Assembly: GCA_022794295.1 (NCBI GenBank) | Contig: JAAWEO010000027.1 | Span: forward strand, 1-17,898 | Origin: Angelakisella sp. | GTDB lineage: Bacteria > Bacillota > Clostridia > Oscillospirales > Ruminococcaceae | DNA: 17,898 nucleotides | Direction of reading: 5' to 3' | In this document: one piece after another, positions 1 through 6,580 of the stretch | Layout: the number at the start of each line of letters is the position of its first letter | How positions within the stretch are numbered: position 1 is the stretch's first letter | The notes under the pieces: model-generated | The model's database searches: none | Seen by the model: the letters and a program-made list of their open reading frames with translations, nothing else | Told to the model about the DNA's origin: nothing | Made by a program: the position numbers and the translations under genes

Positions 1-279
1 TGGACCTTCCGCAGAAGGTCCGCGCGCCTGACCCCTCGCCGGGGAGGCGAAACGAGGCAAAAGACCTTTAGAACGAGACAGGAATGCGAAGGGCCTGACC
101 ATCGCGTAGCAGTCAAAGAAAACGAGTCTCCCCCACAAACGCGGCAAAACCCAGAAAGAAGTCCAATCCCCAAGAAGCCCAAACCCGGTATAGATTTAAG
201 GAACCGCCTTCGCACCCCATAAAATATTTATAGCAAACCTCAGCCTTTTATCACGGTTCACAGCCCCAAAAATCCCCTT
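1..279. other. non-coding stretch at left edge with hairpins
   Basis: I see no convincing reading frame on either strand. A perfect inverted repeat lies at the very edge (GGACCTTC at 2-9, loop CGCA, GAAGGTCC at 14-21). A short GC-rich palindromic patch follows near 31-46 (CCCC, TCGCC, GGGG and overlapping pairings). The rest, about 90-279, is A- and C-rich on the plus strand with no clear signal apart from a weak minus-strand promoter candidate near 227-254. It may be the leader or downstream region of a gene beyond the window. Confidence 0.5.
227..254 (-). promoter_or_regulatory. weak promoter candidate reading left, out of the window
   Basis: On the minus strand a -35-like GTGATA (249-254) and a -10-like TATAAA (227-232) are separated by 16 bases, with TGC just before the -10 (extended -10 form). 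It would start transcription near position 220 towards the left edge, through the hairpin at 2-21. The match is only 4/6 at -35, so this is a weak call. Confidence 0.25.
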
Positions 280-633
280 TTACCACTTCTCTGCAAGTAT
301 CTCCGCCCGCTTCTTGTCGTATTCATCCCGGGTAATGAGCCCCTGGTCATACAACCGCTGAAGCTTCCTCAGCCGCTCCTCAAAGTCCAGCCCGATGTCA
401 GGGGCTGGCGTCCCATCCTCGGTCATCTCCCAGGTGCCATAGCCCTTGCCGGAAAAAGCCCCGTAAATGTTGCCGGCCGTGATGCCCACGGCGAAAAGGG
501 TCCAGATCACCCCAAACAGCCCGGCGGCGGGAATGGCAACAAAAAGGCCAATCAGGACAAACAGTCCGCCTGCAATGATTCCCACAATGCTTTGGACCTT
601 GTTGGGGTGGTAGCGGTAGCTTCTTCTGCGCAT
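280..633 (-). CDS. small two-TM membrane protein with C-terminal SHOCT domain
   Basis: This 117-residue protein is probably an inner-membrane protein of unknown function. Residues 1-12 are basic (MRRRSYRYHPNK). Two hydrophobic segments follow, at about 14-34 and 37-58. A soluble tail ends in a SHOCT-type short helical domain at about 86-114 (LQRLYDQGLITRDEYDKKR). SHOCT motifs occur at protein ends in many bacteria and are thought to mediate oligomerisation or partner binding; no enzyme activity is implied. The ATG at 633 is preceded on its strand by AAAGGA about 11 bases upstream. The gene lies downstream of murC in the same orientation but 286 bases away, with structured non-coding DNA between, so it may be a separate unit. 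The reading frame and domain are secure; the cellular role is not. Confidence 0.85.
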   Translation of the reverse strand: MRRRSYRYHPNKVQSIVGIIAGGLFVLIGLFVAIPAAGLFGVIWTLFAVGITAGNIYGAFSGKGYGTWEMTEDGTPAPDIGLDFEERLRKLQRLYDQGLITRDEYDKKRAEILAEKW

Positions 634-686
634 GACGTTCTGTCCTTTCTTTCCCGATGTTCTGTGGGGGGGAGGCGGGGGCGGCG

Positions 687-718
687 TTCAAGAAGCGGCC
701 CTGGGGGCCTGTCTTGAA
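687..718. repeat. inverted repeat in the leader of the SHOCT gene
   Basis: TTCAAGA (687-693) and TCTTGAA (712-718) are perfect complements. Inside them a further pairing (GCCC, TGG, GGGC) can form. It lies about 55 bases upstream of the SHOCT start, so it could be a leader hairpin or an operator. No U-tract follows, so it is not a standard terminator. Confidence 0.45.
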
Positions 719-776
719 TGATAGATAATACAGGGCGTTAGACTTCGGGCATGGTGCTGCGCCGGCAGGTGCGTCG

Positions 777-807
777 GATTCCCCAGTCCGTCAAAGGCCG
801 GGGAATC
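777..807. repeat. inverted repeat, 8-bp arms
   Basis: GATTCCCC (777-784) pairs perfectly with GGGGAATC (800-807). The 15-base interior can extend the stem by three more pairs after one mismatch. It lies between murC and the SHOCT gene. No poly-U run follows on either strand. Confidence 0.55.
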
Positions 808-865
808 GTCCCGCCCTGCATTCATTCGAACTCCAGGCACCCACTAGGCCCACGCACACCGTTAA

Positions 866-920
866 GCCGCGAAGCGGCGGGTAGGGTCTGGATACGGCCT
901 CCAGGCCGCGAGTAGGGTCT
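866..920 (-). repeat. tandem 31-base hairpin repeat, two units, abutting murC stop
   Basis: Read on the minus strand, AGACCCTAC occurs at 920-912 and again at 889-881, exactly 31 bases apart. Each copy is followed by a perfect hairpin. The first is CGGCCT, CC, AGGCCG (895-908); the second is GCCGC, GAA, GCGGC (866-878). The stem sequences differ between units while the pairing is kept, which suggests a conserved structure. The first copy begins inside the murC stop codon. There is no U-tract, so this does not resemble an ordinary terminator. Confidence 0.55.
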
Positions 921-2284
921 CAGTCTGCGAGAATCATGCGGGCGCATTTGTATATGTCACCGCACCCCAGGGTGATCACCAAATCCCCTTCCCCGGCATT
1001 GGCCAGGACGTACTCCGCCATTTCTTCAAAGCTGTCCAGCCAAACACACCCGGGGATCTTCTCCCCCAGGTCGCCGCTCCGGATCCCCCATTCGTTTTTC
1101 TCCCGGGACCCCATAATGGGGCTGAGCACCACCCGGTCCGCAATGGACAGGGCTTTGACAAAATCCTCCAGTAGCAGGTAGGTCCGGGAGAAGGTGAAGG
1201 GCTGGAACACCGCCCAAACCCGGCGAAAGCCCAGCTCCTTGGCCGCCCGGAGGGTGGCAGCCAGCTCGGCGGGGTGGTGGGCGTAGTCGTCCACCACCGT
1301 GAAGCCCCGAACCTTCCCCAGCACCTCAAAGCGGCGGCCGGCCCCGGTAAACTCCCCAAGATGGGCGGCGATATCCTCCGGGGAAACCCCCAGCAGCCAG
1401 GCGGCCGCAGCCGCGGCCACTGCATTCAGGACATTATGGTCACCGGGCACATGGATGGTCACCCGGCAGACCGCATCCCGCCGGTGCATCAGGGTAAAGC
1501 TGCGGCAAAGGCCATCCTCCTTCTGAAGGTGTGCAGGCCAAAAGTCATTTTCCTCCCCCCGGCCAAAGGTGAGCTTCTCCGGGGTGGGGGCGGCCTCCAT
1601 GGCGCGGACGGTATTGGCGTCGTCCCCGTTGTAGAGGACCCGGCGGGCCATTCCGGCAAACCTGGTGAAGGATTTCATGGCGTTTTCTACCGTGCCGAAG
1701 TAGTCCAGATGATCGTCATCAATGTTCAGCACAATGGCAGTGTCCGGGTAGGTGGAAAGGAAGGTGTCCCGGAATTCGCAGGCCTCGTAAACAAAGAGCC
1801 CGCTTTTCCCGGCCCGGCCGTAGCCGTCAATGGCCCGGAGCTTCCCCCCGATCACCGCAGAAGGGTCCTTTCCCGCCCCGTATAGAATCTGGGTGAGCAT
1901 AGAGGTCACCGTGGTTTTGCCGTGGGTGCCGCACACCCCCACCGCCTCCGGGTAGTGGCTGGAGATGGCCCCCAGCATCCTTGCCCGCTCCCAAAGGGGA
2001 AGGCCCTTCTCCCGGGCAGCCGTAAGCTCCGGGTTGTCCGCCATAATGGCAGCGGAATAAAGGACCAGGTCGGCCCCCTCCAGATTTTCCGGGGAATGAC
2101 CCAGGGTGACCTCCACCCCCAGCTTCCGCTCCGCGGCCAGGATGTCGCTTTCGTTGTTATCGCTGCCGGAGATCCGGTATCCCTGGGAAAGAAGGATCTG
2201 AACAATGGGGAACATTCCGGAGCCCCCCACCCCGATGCAGTGGATATGCTTGACCCCGGCGGGGATCTCGATGCTGTTTTTCAT
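920..2284 (-). CDS. murC: UDP-N-acetylmuramate--L-alanine ligase
   Basis: MurC is the cytoplasmic ATP-dependent ligase that adds L-alanine to UDP-N-acetylmuramate, the first step in building the peptidoglycan stem peptide. The 454 residues fit the family length. The N-terminal domain begins with the Mur nucleotide-sugar loop HCIGVGGSGM (about 15-24). The ATP P-loop GTHGKTT lies at 119-125. The central-domain motif DDDHLDYFG follows near 188-196. The C-terminal ligase domain carries GRRFEVLG and DDYAHHPAE. The ATG at 2284 has an AGGGAGG ribosome site about 10 bases upstream. The gene has its own sigma-A promoter (2318-2347) divergent from the 2490 gene. No other mur or fts genes are adjacent, so it is not in a dcw cluster here. 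Confidence 0.97.
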   Translation of the reverse strand: MKNSIEIPAGVKHIHCIGVGGSGMFPIVQILLSQGYRISGSDNNESDILAAERKLGVEVTLGHSPENLEGADLVLYSAAIMADNPELTAAREKGLPLWERARMLGAISSHYPEAVGVCGTHGKTTVTSMLTQILYGAGKDPSAVIGGKLRAIDGYGRAGKSGLFVYEACEFRDTFLSTYPDTAIVLNIDDDHLDYFGTVENAMKSFTRFAGMARRVLYNGDDANTVRAMEAAPTPEKLTFGRGEENDFWPAHLQKEDGLCRSFTLMHRRDAVCRVTIHVPGDHNVLNAVAAAAAAWLLGVSPEDIAAHLGEFTGAGRRFEVLGKVRGFTVVDDYAHHPAELAATLRAAKELGFRRVWAVFQPFTFSRTYLLLEDFVKALSIADRVVLSPIMGSREKNEWGIRSGDLGEKIPGCVWLDSFEEMAEYVLANAGEGDLVITLGCGDIYKCARMILAD

Positions 2285-2317
2285 AAAAACCTGCCCTCCC
2301 TTTCAAGTAACTAATCT

Positions 2318-2347
2318 ATTATACCCCATTGGAAGCGGCTTTGACAA
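2318..2347 (-). promoter_or_regulatory. sigma-A promoter of murC
   Basis: On the minus strand TTGTCA (2342-2347) is followed after 18 bases by a perfect TATAAT (2318-2323). Transcription should start near 2311, about 25 bases before the murC ATG. Confidence 0.8.
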
Positions 2348-2372
2348 TATATAACTTCCCTTCCAGGGATTG

Positions 2373-2389
2373 GAGGGGCAGCACCCCTC
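2373..2389. repeat. perfect inverted repeat between two divergent promoters
   Basis: GAGGGG (2373-2378), loop CAGCA, CCCCTC (2384-2389). It directly abuts the -35 box at 2390 of the rightward promoter and lies 26 bases behind the murC -35 box. The position suits a regulator binding site; no regulator can be named. Confidence 0.4.
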
Positions 2390-2418
2390 TTGCTTTTCTT
2401 CATACCAACGCTTATAAT
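2390..2418 (+). promoter_or_regulatory. sigma-A promoter of the 2490-4997 gene cluster
   Basis: TTGCTT (2390-2395), 17-base spacer, perfect TATAAT (2413-2418). The start should be near 2425, leaving a leader of about 65 bases before the ATG at 2490. Confidence 0.75.
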
Positions 2419-2489
2419 AAAAGTGTCCCTAGCATGAAACATTCCGCCCCCGGGCGTCGTCTATAGAAATGAGAGGAGAGTGACTTGTT

Positions 2490-3650
2490 ATGATGAAGAA
2501 GAAATTCCGCAGCGGCGCGAAGCGCCTTTTGGGCCTTGTCCTTGCGGCGGCACTGGTCCTGGGAGGAGCCGTTACCGCCTGGGCTGATGCTGTTTCTACC
2601 TACAGCGTGTCGGTCAGCCAGGGGGGGATCTCCATCCTCCGGGGCGGCGCCGTCACCAACAGCTTCCGCACCCTGGTAAACGATGTGGCCGTTATGACCG
2701 GGGAGGACGGGGAGCTCCTGATCTGCTTTACCAATTCCCAGGGGAACTATGTGGCGGTGACCTTGGGCAGCCAGGAGATCGTAAACTTCTACGGCACCAT
2801 CGGCACCCTTCGCCTGGATAATTCCCTGGACCGCCCGGTGGTCATCGGTTCCTCCGCGCGGGTCACCAAGCTGAAGGTGGACGCACCGGTGAAGGTATCG
2901 GTCTGGGGCCGGGTGGACAGCGGCACCGTGGATGCCGCCGCCAACATCGTCACCGCCCGGGGCAGCCGGATCAGCGACCTTTATTTCGAGGAATCCTCCG
3001 GGGGACAGCTGTACATCAACGACGGTTCGATCGTGGATGAAAGCACCATTCTAAACAGCGGCAACTACCGGGGCAGCGGCTCCTCCGGTTCCTCTGACAG
3101 CACCGACCGGGATGGCACCACCAGCCGCACCGTGGATGGCATCACCCTGAAAACCATTAAGATCTACGCCGATTACGACGACACCCTGGCCGACCTTTTG
3201 GGGGACCTGGAGGACAGCGTCGAGGCCTACAACCGCAGCGGACGCCGCCTGTACGGCGAGGTGGAATGGGTGGACCGGGACAGCACCGAAATTGACGACG
3301 GCGGCCGGTTCCGTTACCGCTTTATCCCGGACAACGACGACTACGACAGCGTCACCTCCACTATCCGGATCGTGGTGGACGAGGATAAGGGCTATGAGAC
3401 CCTGGACCTGACCATTGGGGAGATCCATGTTTCCTACAGCAGCAATCCCAAGCGCCTGGCCTCCTACCTGGGCAAGCTGGAAAACCAGGTAAAGGCCTAC
3501 AACGAGGATGGCCGCCGGGTCTACGGCGAGGTGAAGTGGTCCGGCAGCAACAAGCGGGTGGAGGAAAGCGGCACCTTTAAGTTCGTCTTTGTGCCCTACA
3601 GCTCCAAATACCGCACCGCCCGGGGCGAAATCGAAATTATTGTAGACTGA
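2490..3650 (+). CDS. exported repeat protein of unknown function
   Basis: The 386-residue product begins with a Sec signal peptide: basic MMKKKFRSGAKR, hydrophobic core at about 13-28, and a likely cleavage after AWA (residue 32). Residues 35-190 are rich in short beta-strand-like stretches (valine/threonine/glycine alternation), perhaps a beta-helix or sandwich. A Ser/Gly/Asp linker at about 195-213 leads to two tandem repeats of roughly 75 residues (about 220-297 and 305-386). Both share an AYN-x-x-GRR-[LV]YGEV-[EK]W core, and a later FxP....Y pattern ending in strands, as in Ig-like surface modules. No anchor motif or LPXTG is seen, so it is probably released or loosely wall-bound. AGGAG at 2474-2478 serves the ATG at 2490; 2493 is an alternative start. 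I do not recognise a named family. Confidence 0.9.
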   Translation: MMKKKFRSGAKRLLGLVLAAALVLGGAVTAWADAVSTYSVSVSQGGISILRGGAVTNSFRTLVNDVAVMTGEDGELLICFTNSQGNYVAVTLGSQEIVNFYGTIGTLRLDNSLDRPVVIGSSARVTKLKVDAPVKVSVWGRVDSGTVDAAANIVTARGSRISDLYFEESSGGQLYINDGSIVDESTILNSGNYRGSGSSGSSDSTDRDGTTSRTVDGITLKTIKIYADYDDTLADLLGDLEDSVEAYNRSGRRLYGEVEWVDRDSTEIDDGGRFRYRFIPDNDDYDSVTSTIRIVVDEDKGYETLDLTIGEIHVSYSSNPKRLASYLGKLENQVKAYNEDGRRVYGEVKWSGSNKRVEESGTFKFVFVPYSSKYRTARGEIEIIVD

Positions 3651-3672
3651 TGGAAGGGAGGCTTCCCTCCAT
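3650..3672 (+). promoter_or_regulatory. hairpin covering the ribosome site and start of the next gene
   Basis: The 23 bases from the ATG at 3650 to the ATG at 3671 fold back on themselves. Nine stem positions pair, with one A-C mismatch and one G-U, around the loop AGGCT. The ribosome site GGGAGG (3656-3661) is inside. Two smaller foldings compete: GGAAG/CTTCC leaves GGAGG in the loop, while GGAGG/CCTCC buries it. Ribosomes finishing the upstream gene at 3650 would melt it, giving translational coupling. Confidence 0.4.
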
Positions 3673-4336
3673 GCTGGCCCTGCAAAATCCCAGTCCCGTG
3701 GTAGAGCGCGCCGGGGAACAAACCTCCGGCGGCAGCCAGCGGTGGCTGAGGGGGGAGCTTTCCCAGCGGTACGGCTGCGGTATTGTGGCCGCTGCCGACC
3801 TGCTCCTCTACCTCCACAGGTACGGGGAGGGGGAAAGCCCCTTTTTCCGGGGCATCCCGGAGGACCCCATCCCCTGGGAAATCTACGACTTCTGTGCCAG
3901 CCGCCTGAGAAAGCGGTATCTCCCCCTCCTTCCCCCCTTTGGCCTGAACGCCTGGGTGCTGGCCGGGGGACTGAACGCCTACTTCCGGGAATACCGCCTG
4001 CCCTACCGGGCCCGGTGGGGCGTCCTTCCCCACAAGCTGTGGCAGGAGGCCGGGGCCATGCTGGCCCGGGACATTCCGGTGATCCTCTGCATCGGGGTAA
4101 ACTTCCCCTTCCCCAAGCACCTGCTGCCCCTGTACCAGGGGGAGGAGCACCGGGAGGCCTGCTCCACCCGGGCCCACTATGTCACCCTGACTGGCCTGGA
4201 CCGGGAATGGGCCCGGATCTCCTCCTGGGGACGGGTCTACTCCATCCGCCGGGAGGACTTTGACCAATACCGAAGGAGGCACAGCTGCGGGCTGTACAGC
4301 AACCTTGTCCAAATCAGAACAACAGAGGGAGGTTAA
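3671..4336 (+). CDS. papain/C39-like Cys-His protein (putative peptidase fold)
   Basis: This 221-residue protein has no signal peptide or membrane segment, so it is probably cytosolic. RYGCGIVAAADLLLYL puts a cysteine (C36) at the start of a helix, as in papain-like and C39-like folds. AHYVTLTGL supplies a histidine (H169), and ISSWG (183-187) stands where papain enzymes have NSWG, with serine replacing the usual asparagine. The spacing and motif order suggest a C39-like cysteine peptidase or an inactive relative; substrate and activity are unknown. I chose ATG 3671 because GGGAGG lies about 9 bases upstream. ATG 3650 is in frame and overlaps the preceding stop by one base but has no ribosome site. 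The gene sits between the exported protein and an unknown acidic protein in one apparent operon. Confidence 0.8.
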   Translation: MLALQNPSPVVERAGEQTSGGSQRWLRGELSQRYGCGIVAAADLLLYLHRYGEGESPFFRGIPEDPIPWEIYDFCASRLRKRYLPLLPPFGLNAWVLAGGLNAYFREYRLPYRARWGVLPHKLWQEAGAMLARDIPVILCIGVNFPFPKHLLPLYQGEEHREACSTRAHYVTLTGLDREWARISSWGRVYSIRREDFDQYRRRHSCGLYSNLVQIRTTEGG

Positions 4337-4340
4337 ACCG

Positions 4341-4997
4341 ATGGGACTGACAGGCTCGTTTTTCTTTGTGCAGAACAAGGGCACCACACTGGAGCAGCTT
4401 CAGGAGACGCTAAATACCCAGCCCTTTTTACAGCCGCGAAAGCTCTATTCCTTTGCAGACCCCCCCAAGCTGTCCCCCGGCGCCCTGCTGGCCTACCAGA
4501 GCACGGCAGCCTGGTTCCCGGTTTATGAAGATGGACTGAACGACGACGATGAACACAACGCTATGGAACTGTCCCGGGCCTTTGGGGTGCCGGCCTTTGC
4601 CTTTGGGGTGATGGACAGCGATATCCTCTTTGTCACCTACTGCGACGCCGCCCAGGAAATCACCCGGCAGTGGACCAAGGGAAACTCCCCGGGAATGTTG
4701 GAGACTTATTTTGGTCCCGAGGACCCGGAGACCTGGATGAAGGAGCTCCGGGAGAGCTTTGGCGACGATGTTCCGGAGGAGCTGATGGCTCCCCCCACCC
4801 GCAGCCCCCAGACACTGCCGGATTTCCTGCTGGATTTTGGGGACCCGGACCAGCTCCGGGCCGCCTGGGAGGAGGATGTCGTCTTTGCTGAGGACCGGGC
4901 ATACACCCTCTGCACCCTAATAGGGACAGTCCCTCTGTTTTGCGAGGCCGAGCTTCCGGAGGGCTGGCAGATCCTCTATCCCATCGGGCAGAAATGA
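4341..4997 (+). CDS. acidic cytosolic protein of unknown function
   Basis: This 218-residue protein has no signal peptide or membrane helix and carries many acidic residues, for example GLNDDDEHNAMEL near residues 70-82. Its ends are hydrophobic and look folded (GLTGSFFFVQ at the N-terminus, WQILYPIG at the C-terminus). I recognise no family. The reading frame is open back to 4260, but ATG 4341 has GAGGGAGG about 8 bases upstream and starts just after the preceding stop at 4336, so it is the better start. The four-base gap makes it the third gene of the 2490 operon. Its job may relate to the Cys-His protein before it (partner, inhibitor or substrate), but this is only inferred from position. 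Confidence 0.82.
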   Translation: MGLTGSFFFVQNKGTTLEQLQETLNTQPFLQPRKLYSFADPPKLSPGALLAYQSTAAWFPVYEDGLNDDDEHNAMELSRAFGVPAFAFGVMDSDILFVTYCDAAQEITRQWTKGNSPGMLETYFGPEDPETWMKELRESFGDDVPEELMAPPTRSPQTLPDFLLDFGDPDQLRAAWEEDVVFAEDRAYTLCTLIGTVPLFCEAELPEGWQILYPIGQK

Positions 4998-5165
4998 CAA
5001 GATTTTCTTTTCTGTATTGTCTCTTTTCACGAATTTTTCGTCAGTAGAGGATAAAATTTCCCCATATAAATTGTGCGTTTTTCCTTGATTTTTTCTCCAA
5101 AAGTGGTATCGTTATCTTTTGAAAAAGAGTGGTTTGGATTTTTTGCCAGAAAGGTTGCGATCACC
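4998..5165. other. AT-rich intergenic gap before the antiporter
   Basis: This stretch is clearly more AT-rich than its neighbours. It contains a small inverted repeat, ACGAA, TTT, TTCGT (about 5029-5041), without a good U-tract. A weak promoter candidate is TTGATT (5085-5090) with TATCGT (5107-5112), 16 bases apart. An open frame from 5073 runs through it into the antiporter, but its residues look like random AT-rich translation. Confidence 0.4.
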
Positions 5166-6431
5166 ATGCAGAACATTCTTCTATGTGTTTCCCTGGCCCT
5201 CATTGGAGGGCTTTTTATGTCCCGTCTGGCCCGGTGGGTGGGCCTGCCCGCCGTTACGGCTTACCTTGTCACCGGGCTTTTGCTGGGGCCCTACTGCCTG
5301 GGGGGCTTGGGGCTGGCGGGAATCGGCTTTCACACCATGGCGGATGTCAGCGCCATGGCCATCATCCCCGATGCCGCCCTGGGGTTCATCGCCTTCACCA
5401 TCGGTAATGAGTTTCGCCTGGACGACCTGCGGCACATGGGCCGCCAGGCCGTGACCATCGGCATTTTACAGGCGGTGGCCACCACAGTCTTTGTGGATGC
5501 CGCCCTGGTGGGGCTCCATTTTCTGGTGCCGGGATCCATCTCCATCCCCTCTGCCATCACCCTGGGGGCCATTGCCGCCGCCACTGCCCCCGCCGCCACC
5601 CTGATGGTGGTTCGCCAGTACCGGGCCGACGGCCCTCTGACCCGGCTGCTCCTAATGGTCGTCGCCATTGACGACGCCGTGGGCCTGGTGCTCTTTTCCG
5701 CCTCCTTCGGGGTGGCAGGGGCCTTGGAGCAGGGGGGCGTCAGCTTTATCACCGTGGTAGTCGAGCCGGTGCTGGAGATCCTCCTTTCCCTCCTTCTGGG
5801 GGCCGGCGCCGGGTTCGTCCTGGACTGGAGCGAGCGGTACTTCCATTCCCGGGGGAACCGGATCTCTATGTCGGTGGCCTTCGTCCTTCTCACGGTGGGC
5901 CTCTCCATGGTGGAGTTCCAGCTGGGGCCTGTCCACTGCGGCTTCTCTCTGCTGCTGGTGTGCATGATGACCGGCACCGTTTTCTGCAACGTCTGCGAAA
6001 CCTCCGGCTCCCTGATGGACCGGCTGGACCGGTGGACCACCCCCTTGTCCATTCTGTTTTTCATTCTGTCCGGCGCGGAGCTGGATCTCCAGATCCTGGG
6101 CAACCCCATGGTGCTGCTGATCGGCGGGGTGTATATTGCCGCCCGGTCCGCCGGGAAGATTTTCGGGGCCTATGGCAGCTGTGCCCTCACCGGCTGTGAT
6201 GCCAAGACCCAAAAGCACCTGGGCACCACCCTGCTGCCCCAGGCCGGTGTGGCCCTGGGAATGGCTCTGACTGCCGCGCAGCTGGCCGACGGGGCTATGG
6301 TGCGTAGCGTGGTGCTCTTTTCGGTGCTGGTATACGAGCTGGTGGGCCCCACCCTGACCAAGAACGCCCTCTTTGCCGCCGGGGAGATCCATCCCGACGA
6401 GCTGAAGCCGGCGGCGGTGAAGGGCGGTTGA
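5166..6431 (+). CDS. cation:proton antiporter, CPA2 family (Na+/H+ exchanger type)
   Basis: This 421-residue integral membrane protein probably exchanges Na+ or K+ for H+ across the cytoplasmic membrane, serving pH and ion balance. It consists almost wholly of hydrophobic segments, roughly 11-12 helices starting at residue 2. The motif ATAPAATLMVV (139-149) followed by GPLT, and AIDDAVGLVLF (167-177) with the paired aspartates D169-D170, match the ion-binding core of Na_H_exchanger proteins. It ends soon after the last helix, so there is no C-terminal RCK/TrkA-N nucleotide-binding domain. ATG 5166 has AGAAAGG about 11 bases upstream; the frame continues back to 5073 in low-quality AT-rich sequence. 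It appears to be a single gene ending at the shared terminator at 6455. The ion cannot be told from sequence alone. Confidence 0.9.
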   Translation: MQNILLCVSLALIGGLFMSRLARWVGLPAVTAYLVTGLLLGPYCLGGLGLAGIGFHTMADVSAMAIIPDAALGFIAFTIGNEFRLDDLRHMGRQAVTIGILQAVATTVFVDAALVGLHFLVPGSISIPSAITLGAIAAATAPAATLMVVRQYRADGPLTRLLLMVVAIDDAVGLVLFSASFGVAGALEQGGVSFITVVVEPVLEILLSLLLGAGAGFVLDWSERYFHSRGNRISMSVAFVLLTVGLSMVEFQLGPVHCGFSLLLVCMMTGTVFCNVCETSGSLMDRLDRWTTPLSILFFILSGAELDLQILGNPMVLLIGGVYIAARSAGKIFGAYGSCALTGCDAKTQKHLGTTLLPQAGVALGMALTAAQLADGAMVRSVVLFSVLVYELVGPTLTKNALFAAGEIHPDELKPAAVKGG

Positions 6432-6454
6432 GCCTGCACACCGGAAACCGGAAA

Positions 6455-6504
6455 AATGCCCCTGTCCTCTCTGCGCTTTGCAGAAAGGGCAGGGGCATTC
6501 TTTT
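6455..6504. terminator. strong bidirectional intrinsic terminator
   Basis: A 20-base arm (6455-6474) pairs with 6480-6499 around the loop GCTTT. There is one A-C mismatch and one G-U pair. On the plus strand CTTTT follows (6500-6504). On the minus strand the flanking GAAAAA (6451-6456) gives a U-run. It lies between the converging antiporter and nadE genes and should stop both. Confidence 0.85.
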
Positions 6505-6580
6505 ATGAAACGTTCCTCTGCCGGAGCCTCCCCGGTCCTTTGGGCGGCAGAAAATTTCCCCAGAACAGCCAGGAGGATGT

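Noticed and set aside
815..840. GTTCGAAT on the minus strand resembling a tRNA T-loop
   Set aside because: The flanking bases do not form a T stem, and no acceptor, D or anticodon arms can be drawn around it.
5029..5041. Small hairpin ACGAA-TTT-TTCGT as terminator of the 2490 cluster
   Set aside because: The stem is weak and AT-rich and is followed by CAGTAGAGG rather than a U-tract.
5073..5165. N-terminal extension of the antiporter by 31 residues
   Set aside because: AT-rich, non-homologous-looking residues before a natural first transmembrane helix; ATG 5166 has its own ribosome site.
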